From the NCBI GenBank assembly GCA_934394855.1, contig CAKRRH010000022.1:1-29884 (forward strand): a DNA stretch of 29,884 nucleotides, in the 5' to 3' direction. The stretch comes from an uncultured Eubacteriales bacterium. Its GTDB lineage: Bacteria; Bacillota; Clostridia; Oscillospirales; Acutalibacteraceae. The first letter of the stretch is position 1. Each line of letters opens with the position of its first letter. The notes under the pieces are model-generated. The model was not told where the DNA came from. It did not search any database and worked only from the letters and a program-made list of their open reading frames with translations. A program made the position numbers and the translations under genes. Below, piece by piece: positions 1 to 6,332 of the stretch.

Positions 1-2006
1 TTATTAAAACTATTCAAAGCAACACCTTTTGAGATATTCAAAACGCCGAGCATATACCACGGTATTCTGAACTCAATTACATTATTCTTTGCATAAAAGT
101 CGCTCTGCGAATTATAATTATCATCATTCGGGTCGCTTATTCCGAAATTCAACCGACCGACCTCGTTGCTTTTTCGCTCGACGGTCCGGTTTGTTTCGGG
201 GAGCGTGAGCTCATCATGCACAAACTGCGTCACAATGTTATAATTGCCCGAATTTTCTGTCTTTTTCTCTTCTGGATAGAACCTGAACCTGTTGTAGTCG
301 TAATATTCATCATTTGCGACATATGAATCGGTTGCGCCGCTGATTACAATTACAGAATCGGCTTTCGTGTTAAATTTTAAGCCAAACGCTTTTGACATAT
401 TGCTTCCGACGCCGACGGTCGAAACAGGAATGACGATTTTATTGTCACCGAATTTTCCGCTTTTTAAATTAACATATCCGTAAAGATAACCCTCGTCATA
501 CTTTGCGCTCAGCGAATAGTCGGAATTGTCAATCAAAACATCCTCTGCCGCCCATTCGTCCGCCTTGCCGTCAACAAGACAAATCAAATTGTCGCCAGGT
601 TCAACGCTCAAAATGCCGTAATTTTGTTCGGGGCACATCTTATTCGGTGTGCGCTGTTTCGGCTCACAGTCGGAATATCGGTAGGTGTTCCAAATCTGCT
701 TAAACCACTCGTCCTGCCATGAAAAGATCAGTCCGCCCGCACACCCCGCACTTGCAATATCGACAATCATTTTGCTGTCATAAAGCCCCTGCTGCTCCTC
801 GGTGTTGCCGCCCTGGTTATATCCCAAAACGCTCTCTGCCGCACAGCCTCGTGATGTTGAAACGCCGAATTCGGCGATAAGCAGCGGCACGGAATATTGC
901 GTTTTCAAATCCTCGATATACGCTTTGTAGTTGTTTTGTTTACCCGTCAGCTCATCACGATATTCGTTATATTTTGTATCGTAGTCAATGCTTTTCGGGT
1001 AATAGGGATAGACATCGACCGCCGCAAAAAGCCCTGCATAATAGCCTGTTTTCGGTATGATATTTTCGGTATTCACCTCAACGCTGTCCTCATATGAATC
1101 AGGCTCGTTCGGGTGACTGAGCGTGTCGTTTGTTGACCAGTTCAAAAACGCAATCGGGGTTTGATAATTATAATTTGAAGTTTCGTGCGTAATCAATGTG
1201 TTTCCGACTCGTGCAAGAAATGCTTCAAACGGCTTTGCACCCTTTGCGGTTGTGAGATATTCTCCCGAAAATGACGCAATGTCAGAGTGAGAATTGCTGT
1301 TTTCCACAAATTCATTATTCCACTCAAGCCCCAAGATGTAACCCAAAGTGCAGTTTGAGAGGTCATAGACATATTTTTCACTGTCTTTGTCCGAATAGCT
1401 TATCTCACTGCCGTTTCCATGAATTATATCAACCGTATTTTTGATTCTGCGCTCAAAATCGCCCAAAACAACGCCGTCTTTATCAAAACAATCACCCGGT
1501 TCATACATATAATTCTCATTAAACCAAATGCCCTGAATCAGATAAAGCGTTTTGTCTTGCTTTTGGTTATAATCATAGAGTGCTTTGTAAAACTGCGGCG
1601 GCATGATTGAAAACACACGCACGGTATTTGCGTTCATCTCACCGATTTGCTCAAGCCATGTTGTGTAAGTGTCATATGAAATGTCACCGACATCAAGATC
1701 GGTCGTGCCCGATGAAAGTCCCATGTTCACGCCTGCGATATATATGCTTGTCATGTTATCATCACCGAGCTTATAAAGCAGCTTTGAGTCCTTATCCGCA
1801 AAATAGCTCATCTCGACATTGCCGTGGGATATTAGCGTTTTTGAAACGGATTTTACGCTGTATTTCGGAACATCATAGCCTTTTAGCGTGTCGTTTGCCG
1901 TGGTAGAATTCTTATTTTCCCCTGCACCGTCATTTTTACAGCCCGAAAACTGCAAAATCATTATAAACGCCAAAATCAAAGACAAGAATCTGATATATTT
2001 TTTCAT
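1..2006 (-). CDS. Lipoprotein glycoside hydrolase (clan GH-A-like), 3' end outside window
   Basis: Seen: the frame is open from an ATG at 2006 to the window edge (at least 668 codons) and is preceded by AGGAGG. The N-terminus is a lipoprotein signal peptide ending in a lipobox (FSGC, Cys about residue 23), so the protein should be anchored outside the membrane. A (beta/alpha)8-type domain follows, with a WNNE motif (Glu232) and an IAEFG motif (Glu379). This spacing and these contexts suit the acid/base and nucleophile of clan GH-A retaining hydrolases (GH2/GH5-like). From about residue 470 (DGKADEW) a second domain resembles the DOMON/CBM9-type carbohydrate-binding fold. Substrate is unknown; a beta-linked glycan or surface polysaccharide is inference. 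Expression is probably gated by the cyclic-di-GMP riboswitch in its leader. The C-terminus is cut by the window. Confidence 0.8.
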   Translation of the reverse strand, partial: MKKYIRFLSLILAFIMILQFSGCKNDGAGENKNSTTANDTLKGYDVPKYSVKSVSKTLISHGNVEMSYFADKDSKLLYKLGDDNMTSIYIAGVNMGLSSGTTDLDVGDISYDTYTTWLEQIGEMNANTVRVFSIMPPQFYKALYDYNQKQDKTLYLIQGIWFNENYMYEPGDCFDKDGVVLGDFERRIKNTVDIIHGNGSEISYSDKDSEKYVYDLSNCTLGYILGLEWNNEFVENSNSHSDIASFSGEYLTTAKGAKPFEAFLARVGNTLITHETSNYNYQTPIAFLNWSTNDTLSHPNEPDSYEDSVEVNTENIIPKTGYYAGLFAAVDVYPYYPKSIDYDTKYNEYRDELTGKQNNYKAYIEDLKTQYSVPLLIAEFGVSTSRGCAAESVLGYNQGGNTEEQQGLYDSKMIVDIASAGCAGGLIFSWQDEWFKQIWNTYRYSDCEPKQRTPNKMCPEQNYGILSVEPGDNLICLVDGKADEWAAEDVLIDNSDYSLSAKYDEGYLYGYVNLKSGKFGDNKIVIPVSTVGVGSNMSKAFGLKFNTKADSVIVISGATDSYVANDEYYDYNRFRFYPEEKKTENSGNYNIVTQFVHDELTLPETNRTVERKSNEVGRLNFGISDPNDDNYNSQSDFYAKNNVIEFRIPWYMLGVLNISKGVALNSFN

Positions 2007-2103
2007 TTACCCTCCTGTTTTCATCAAGCCGTGTTTCTCACCGGATTATCATTACCGCCGTCATTCAATAAAATAGCAAAAAAATAATAGAAATATTCGT
2101 ATG

Positions 2104-2145
2104 AAAAAGCCGCAAAAAAATAGAAAAAATCGCATTTTTTGCAGC
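2104..2145 (-). terminator. Intrinsic terminator downstream of the riboswitch aptamer
   Basis: On the minus strand a stem of GC(U)GCAAAAAA against UUUUUUGCGGC closes a short loop and is followed by UUUUU. It lies between the aptamer and the hydrolase ribosome site, the usual place for a riboswitch-controlled terminator. Its 5' arm overlaps the 3' strand of the aptamer, so ligand binding would be expected to free transcription (inferred ON switch). Confidence 0.7.
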
Positions 2146-2222
2146 CGGTCAATCGTAGTGCAAAGCATCAATCACTAAAGCTTTGCGTCATAGTCTTTCG
2201 ACTACTTTGCCCAATATTAAGT
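2139..2222 (-). promoter_or_regulatory. Cyclic-di-GMP-I (GEMM-I) riboswitch aptamer
   Basis: Read on the minus strand, the leader contains GGGCAAA, then a perfect hairpin with a GAAA tetraloop (UAGUC-GAAA-GACUA). Next comes the hallmark GACGCAAAGC block, a second stem UAGUG/CACUA, and the closing GACCGGCUGC. This order and these conserved blocks match the GEMM-I class as known from Vc2 and clostridial examples. It starts just downstream of a strong promoter and is followed by a terminator before the hydrolase gene. The closing P1 helix is not as clear by eye as the rest; a covariance-model search (Rfam RF01051) would settle it. Confidence 0.82.
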
Positions 2223-2230
2223 TGTTTTTA

Positions 2231-2259
2231 ATTGTAACATAAACATATTGACATTTCAA
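2231..2259 (-). promoter_or_regulatory. Sigma-A promoter for the riboswitch/hydrolase transcript
   Basis: TTGAAA (2254-2259) and TACAAT (2231-2236) on the minus strand are separated by exactly 17 bases. Transcription would begin a few bases before the aptamer. Confidence 0.75.
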
Positions 2260-2597
2260 GCACATTTTGCTCGGCTTGCGGCTCCGTTATTTCGCCGAAA
2301 ACCAAAGCGCTGTACCGCTTTTCGGAATTTATAATCCGCTCATGTCGGCTTTTTCATTTTAAATGCATCGGTTTATGTATTTTAACCGCATTCAGAGCAA
2401 AACAACTGTCGCTCTGAATATCTGCACCTCAATTTTGGCATTGCTGACTGATTTTGTGACATCTAAAAATAATGCACCGACGAAGATTTTGCTTGCCGTG
2501 ATGAATGACACCTTTCACAATTCACCCGACAACAATGTCAATCAGAGTTTTGCCCGGCAGATCGGATTAATGAAACACATCTGCAAAAAATGAACAT
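2260..2597. other. Gene-poor stretch with two hairpins
   Basis: I find no supported gene. A plus-strand frame of 76 codons (2363-2593) has no ribosome site and no recognisable similarity. Two inverted repeats stand out: CCGAAAA/TTTTCGG with an inner GCG/CGC near 2295-2326, and TTCAGAGC/GCTCTGAA at 2391-2418. Neither has a clear U-tract. Confidence 0.5.
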
Positions 2598-2628
2598 AAA
2601 AAAGCCTATCAACAAATGATAGGCTTTT
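2598..2628 (-). terminator. Terminator of tRNA-Ser
   Basis: AAAAGCCTATCA and TGATAGGCTTTT form a 12-bp stem with a 5-base loop. On the minus strand it is followed by a run of U. It begins directly at the CCA end of the tRNA. Confidence 0.85.
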
Positions 2629-2716
2629 GGCGCAGACGGAGAGATTCGAACTCTCGTGCCCGTTAGGGCAAACGCATTTCGAGTGCGCCCCGTTATGACC
2701 ACTTCGATACGTCTGC
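2628..2716 (-). tRNA. tRNA-Ser (anticodon CGA)
   Basis: On the minus strand the acceptor stem GCAGACG pairs with CGTCTGC, followed by a G discriminator and an encoded CCA. The anticodon arm has loop CTCGAAA, giving anticodon CGA (codon UCG, serine). A long variable arm (CCC..GGG type) is typical of tRNA-Ser. The T-arm is GAGAG-TTCGAAT-CTCTC. All expected elements are present. Confidence 0.93.
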
Positions 2717-2741
2717 ATATATTTATTTCGCGGTTTAAAAT

Positions 2742-2781
2742 AACAGCCGCATATGATATTATATAATACTCTGCGGCTGTT
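2742..2781 (-). terminator. Hairpin after the deacetylase gene, overlapping the tRNA promoter
   Basis: A perfect 10-bp inverted repeat AACAGCCGCA/TGCGGCTGTT with a 20-base AT-rich loop is followed on the minus strand by ATTTTAAA. It could end the deacetylase transcript. The tRNA-Ser promoter lies inside the same hairpin. Confidence 0.55.
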
Positions 2782-2786
2782 GTCAA
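2758..2786 (-). promoter_or_regulatory. Consensus promoter for tRNA-Ser
   Basis: TTGACA (2781-2786) and TATAAT (2758-2763) on the minus strand are exactly 17 bases apart, a perfect match to the sigma-A consensus, about 40 bases upstream of the tRNA 5' end. Confidence 0.88.
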
Positions 2787-2797
2787 GACAAAAATAT

Positions 2798-3718
2798 TCA
2801 GTTATTGATTCCGTGGTGAACTGCCGGTGTGTCAACGGTGAGCTTTTCAAAAGAATAACCCTTTGCCTTAAAGCTTTCGATTATTCTCGGGAGCGCCTCA
2901 ACGGTCGTCCTCTTTTCCGAACCTGTGTCGTGCATCAATATGTTCAAATGCTTTTGACGGCCTGCGTCCGACAAGGTATGCGACACAAGTTTATCCGCCG
3001 CAATGTTGTTTCCGTCGGCGTCTGACGAATCGCAGTTCCAATCGAAATATACATATCCTTTTGACTCAACGCCCTTTGTGATTCTGCTCATGATCCCTTT
3101 ACAATAGCTTATGCTGATTGTGTTGCTCGAGCCGCCCGGGAATCGGATTATTCGTGTATCAACGCCTGTTTCCTTTTTTACAAGCTCATGGAGCTTTTCA
3201 AGGTCGGAATAATAGTTTGAATCGCTTTTATAAATATACTCGTAATCGTGGGTATATGAATGAAGCGCAATAGTATGTCCCTCTTTTACGATATCTTTCA
3301 TATATTCCGTTTTATTTTTACCGATTACAAAAAATGTCGCCTTGACATTATATTTTTTCAAAATTTTAAGCAATTTCGGCGTATTAACCGACGGACCGTC
3401 GTCAAATGTCAAATAGACGATTTTGCGGTCGTCATAATCCGTTTTGCCATTAAGCTCGGTTTTAGCGCTCTCGAGCTGCGTTTTGAGCTGCTCGACAGAT
3501 TTATTTTGAGAATAGATCTGTTTGCCGGCAGCGTTAATTGCGGCATAATTATCGTCTATCTCTTTTTGCTGCTTTTCAGAATTTGCAAACCATTCGGAAT
3601 GCATCGATTCATATGCATCCTTTACGCCTTTAAACTGGAACAACATCACGGCGCAAAGGCAGACGCAAACCGCCGAGATTGCTATTGAAATAAAGTTCCC
3701 GAAAAAATGCTTTCTCAC
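2798..3718 (-). CDS. Membrane-anchored polysaccharide deacetylase (NodB domain)
   Basis: The 306-residue product has one N-terminal membrane segment (about residues 7-28), a charged coiled-coil-like stalk (about 35-95) and a NodB/CE4 domain (about 99-290). Visible family motifs are TFDDG (104-108, catalytic and metal-binding Asp), HSYTH (His153 and His157, metal ligands), RFPGG (192-196), DWNCDS (226-231) and LMHD (261-264, catalytic His). CE4 enzymes remove N-acetyl groups from peptidoglycan or other amino-sugar polymers; the anchor puts this one at the outer membrane face. The start is GTG, because the first internal Met (residue 25) would destroy the anchor. The adjacent penicillin-binding protein gene upstream supports a wall role, although a separate promoter is visible in the gap. 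Confidence 0.9.
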   Translation of the reverse strand: MRKHFFGNFISIAISAVCVCLCAVMLFQFKGVKDAYESMHSEWFANSEKQQKEIDDNYAAINAAGKQIYSQNKSVEQLKTQLESAKTELNGKTDYDDRKIVYLTFDDGPSVNTPKLLKILKKYNVKATFFVIGKNKTEYMKDIVKEGHTIALHSYTHDYEYIYKSDSNYYSDLEKLHELVKKETGVDTRIIRFPGGSSNTISISYCKGIMSRITKGVESKGYVYFDWNCDSSDADGNNIAADKLVSHTLSDAGRQKHLNILMHDTGSEKRTTVEALPRIIESFKAKGYSFEKLTVDTPAVHHGINN

Positions 3719-3753
3719 TCTTCTTATCTCTTTCCATAATAATTATTTTCGAT

Positions 3754-3783
3754 ATTGTAATAATTTTAACATATAATTTTCAA
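3754..3783 (-). promoter_or_regulatory. Likely promoter for the deacetylase gene
   Basis: TTGAAA (3778-3783) and TACAAT (3754-3759) on the minus strand are separated by 18 bases. An overlapping alternative, TTGCTA-N17-TAAAAT, is also present. The gap of 91 bases after the upstream gene fits an independent start. Confidence 0.55.
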
Positions 3784-3809
3784 AATAGCAACCCAAATCT
3801 AAATTAATG

Positions 3810-5363
3810 TTAAAATATCTTATCCGCTATTTCCTTAAAAACAGGACCTGCCGAAACTCCGCCGCTCACTCCGTTTTCAGCAAGCACGACGATTGAACAG
3901 CTTTTATTTTTATATTCAACAAAACCCGCAAACCATGCCTGAAGATACTCCTTACCGTTTTTGTCATATCTTGCCGTTTGAGCCGTTGCGGTTTTGCCGC
4001 CGTATGTGCCGCCTTTCGGTGCGGCGCTTTTGCCCGTGCCGTAGGTCATTGTCGCTTTCATGCATGATTTAACCGTGTCGGCACTTTTTTTGCTCATTAC
4101 AACAGTTGGTGCCTTTTTCGCCGTTTTTGTTACATTCCCTTTCTTATCCGTCACGCTTTCAACCAGCGTCGGCTCATATCTTTTGCCGCCGTTTGCAATG
4201 CACGCTATCATTGAAGCTACCTGAAGCGGCGTTGTCATGACCTGCCCCTGCCCGAATGAAAAATTCGCCAAAGCCGCCGGATTGCGCCGCAAATCATTAA
4301 TGTCATTAAGCGAGCCCCCGGCAGATGTTATGCCGCTACACAGCTTATTTTCAGCACCGAATCCCATCAGCTTTGCCATTCGAAAACAGCTGTCGGCACC
4401 GCACATTTCGCCGAGCTTGATAAAATAGGAATTGCAGGAATATGCCGTTGCGGTTTCAAGATTCATCTCTCCGTGGCTTTTCAAACAGCCGAAATCAATG
4501 TTGCCGACTCTGACCGAGCCTGTGCATTTATGCGTTATCGTTTTGCCCGACTCTGTGGCGGCAGAGGCAATGCACAGCTTAAATACCGAGCCGATATTAT
4601 ATGCCGACAGCGCCCGATTTACAAAAGGCTTTGCCTCATCGTCAAGGCTTTTTGCAATATCAAGCGGTGAGATCGACGGCAGTGAACAAATCGCCCGAAT
4701 TTTCCCCGAACTATTATCAAGCACCACGACAGCGCCCGACGTGAGATATTTTTTTGCGGCGCTCTCCGTAATTTGCTGAATGTTTTTGTCAATCGTCAAA
4801 GTAACCGCACCTTTATTTTGAGGAATGTTAACCGTCGGTGTGATTCCGCATAAAATCTTGCCCTTTGCGTTTTTGACAAACGAAACGGTGATGTCCTCAC
4901 CTGATAATATGTCGTCATATGCTTGTTCAATTCCGCTTACTCCCATTTTTTCCGAATCAAGATACCCGATTATGTGAGTAGCAAGCGTTGATGAAGAATA
5001 TCGTTTTTTGACGCTGACGGTTACGATTTTATCCGAATTAAATCCGCTGTCAACCCTTATTGCGACAGGCAATCCCTTTGAAAAATCACTGCGCTGTGAT
5101 TCGCTGATCGCTGTTTTTGACAGTTCTGATATATATTCATAATCCGTCGGAACAGCGGCATAATATTCCGTTTGTTCATTTGTAAGCCGCCTGCCGCTGC
5201 AATCATAAATTACGCCTCGGTTTTGACCGATAACAAGCTCATAGCGGCTTGAGAGCCTTGTCACAGCTTCCGCATTTTCCGTCATCAAATAACACAATCT
5301 GCAAACAACCGCCGAGAACATTACAACCACAGATAAATACAGCGCAACAAATCGCTTTGCCAT
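3810..5363 (-). CDS. Class B penicillin-binding protein (transpeptidase)
   Basis: The 517-residue product has an N-terminal membrane segment (about 5-27), a dimerisation-type domain with the RGxIYDCSGRxL signature (about 49-60), and a C-terminal transpeptidase domain (about 205-517). Active-site boxes are SVFK (Ser259, Lys262, the SxxK nucleophile motif), SCN (309-311, SxN) and KTA (457-459) where the family normally has KTG. FGQGQ (370-374) is also typical. It cross-links peptidoglycan at the outer face of the membrane. It is closest in layout to short FtsI/SpoVD/PbpA-like proteins without PASTA domains; which cellular process it serves (division, elongation or sporulation) cannot be read from the sequence. 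Confidence 0.9.
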   Translation of the reverse strand: MAKRFVALYLSVVVMFSAVVCRLCYLMTENAEAVTRLSSRYELVIGQNRGVIYDCSGRRLTNEQTEYYAAVPTDYEYISELSKTAISESQRSDFSKGLPVAIRVDSGFNSDKIVTVSVKKRYSSSTLATHIIGYLDSEKMGVSGIEQAYDDILSGEDITVSFVKNAKGKILCGITPTVNIPQNKGAVTLTIDKNIQQITESAAKKYLTSGAVVVLDNSSGKIRAICSLPSISPLDIAKSLDDEAKPFVNRALSAYNIGSVFKLCIASAATESGKTITHKCTGSVRVGNIDFGCLKSHGEMNLETATAYSCNSYFIKLGEMCGADSCFRMAKLMGFGAENKLCSGITSAGGSLNDINDLRRNPAALANFSFGQGQVMTTPLQVASMIACIANGGKRYEPTLVESVTDKKGNVTKTAKKAPTVVMSKKSADTVKSCMKATMTYGTGKSAAPKGGTYGGKTATAQTARYDKNGKEYLQAWFAGFVEYKNKSCSIVVLAENGVSGGVSAGPVFKEIADKIF

Positions 5364-5489
5364 TTTCTAAAAATCCGCTCCAAAATCAAATTATTACATT
5401 CATATTCTTGCCCTATTTGAACGGTTTATGAATAAACAACGCCTTTTTCAGTCATAATAATAACAAATCCAACGAAAGGAAGTTGTATC

Positions 5490-5717
5490 ATGCTTGATAA
5501 CATAGCACTTGTACTTGCAATTATCGGCGGTCTTAACTGGGGCAGCATCGGACTTTTCCAGTTTGATGTTGTGGCATGGCTGTTCGGCGGATCGGATTCG
5601 ATTTTGAGCCGAATCATCTATGTTGTAGTTGCGCTTGCCGCTATTTGGTGTATTTCGCTGTTGTTCAAGGATAAGCGAATGGCGCCGGCAACCGATTCGG
5701 ATTACTCAGACGACTGA
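5490..5717 (+). CDS. DUF378 family small membrane protein
   Basis: The 75-residue product has two membrane segments (about 5-27 and 41-62). It carries the family pattern GGLNWGSIGLFQFDVVAWLFG followed by an R-I-I-Y turn and a second helix. A ribosome site (GGAAG) lies before the ATG. It is the only plus-strand gene in this part of the window, is monocistronic and is followed at once by its own terminator. DUF378 proteins have no established function that I know of. Confidence 0.85.
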   Translation: MLDNIALVLAIIGGLNWGSIGLFQFDVVAWLFGGSDSILSRIIYVVVALAAIWCISLLFKDKRMAPATDSDYSDD

Positions 5718-5734
5718 TTATAATTTCACAAGGC

Positions 5735-5768
5735 AAAAAGACAGACTGTTTTTCGGTCTGTCTTTTTT
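5735..5768 (+). terminator. Terminator of the DUF378 gene
   Basis: AAAAAGACAGAC and GTCTGTCTTTTTT form a 12-bp stem around a 9-base loop with a U-run, starting 17 bases after the stop codon. Confidence 0.9.
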
Positions 5769-5784
5769 ATTTATTTCGGAAAAA

Positions 5785-5824
5785 TATGCCGCAAAGGTGA
5801 TCAAAAAAACTCTTTTGCGGCATA
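5785..5824 (-). terminator. Terminator of trxA
   Basis: TATGCCGCAAAAG and CTTTGCGGCATA on the minus strand form a stem around a T-rich loop, followed by ATTTTT. It lies about 30 bases after the trxA stop and faces the DUF378 terminator. Confidence 0.7.
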
Positions 5825-5856
5825 AATTGTGGGGTTATCGGTTACGATTATCGGTT

Positions 5857-6168
5857 TTATTTATCGAGCAGCTCCAAAATGCCCTCTTTTGACAATGCGC
5901 CGACCTGCGTTGCGGTTATTTCACCGTTTTTCATTACGATCAATGTCGGAATGCTCATTACATTAAATTTTGTCGCAAGCTCACGAGCCTCGTCAACATC
6001 GACCTTGCAAACCATAACATCATCTCGCTCATCTGCGATTTCATCAACAAGCGGCGACACCATTTGGCACGGACCGCACCATGTTGCAAAGAAATCTATT
6101 AACACGGGTTTGTCCGAATTTAATACTGTTTTTTCAAAATCTTCATTTGTTAATTTTATTACTGACAT
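5857..6168 (-). CDS. trxA: Thioredoxin
   Basis: The 103-residue product has the normal thioredoxin length and fold pattern. WCGPC is at residues 30-34 (redox-active Cys31 and Cys34), the cis-proline loop SIPT is at 72-75 (Pro74), and the conserved FFATWCGPC approach strand precedes the active site. It is a cytosolic disulfide reductase using electrons from thioredoxin reductase, which is not encoded nearby. It is transcribed alone. A 25-base palindrome resembling a Fur/PerR box lies between its -10 element and its start codon, which points to metal- or peroxide-dependent repression (inference). Confidence 0.96.
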   Translation of the reverse strand: MSVIKLTNEDFEKTVLNSDKPVLIDFFATWCGPCQMVSPLVDEIADERDDVMVCKVDVDEARELATKFNVMSIPTLIVMKNGEITATQVGALSKEGILELLDK

Positions 6169-6214
6169 AATAAATCATCCTTTCAATTTTATTTTGTCCT
6201 GTTTTTTAAAAAAT

Positions 6215-6239
6215 ATAAACGATAATGATTATCGTTTAT
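6215..6239 (-). promoter_or_regulatory. Fur/PerR-like operator in the trxA promoter
   Basis: A perfect 25-base palindrome (12-base arms around a central G at 6227) has the core CGATAATGATTATCG. This matches 13 of 15 positions of the Gram-positive Fur 7-1-7 box (TGATAATNATTATCA) and is close to the PerR box (TTATAATNATTATAA). It begins three bases after the -10 hexamer and would cover the transcription start, as a repressor site should. Confidence 0.75.
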
Positions 6240-6242
6240 CTT

Positions 6243-6271
6243 ATGGTATCACACTATTTTTGTTTTGTCAA
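6243..6271 (-). promoter_or_regulatory. trxA promoter
   Basis: On the minus strand TTGACA (6266-6271) is followed after 17 bases by TACCAT (6243-6248). The operator palindrome follows directly. Confidence 0.7.
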
Positions 6272-6332
6272 GCAATATGATTTTTAAAAATCGAGCGCCC
6301 GAATTTATGGAAAAACCGAGCGCCGTATAAAA

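Noticed and set aside
2363..2593. Plus-strand frame of 76 codons
   Set aside because: No ribosome site, no recognisable similarity, odd composition, and it contains the base of the tRNA terminator region at its end.
2538..2850. Two minus-strand frames covering the tRNA-Ser region
   Set aside because: They are read straight through the tRNA and its promoter hairpin and have no homology.
6290..6332. Possible terminator after glgP
   Set aside because: The GGCGCTCG words are direct, not inverted, repeats and give no stable stem; I cannot support a terminator here.
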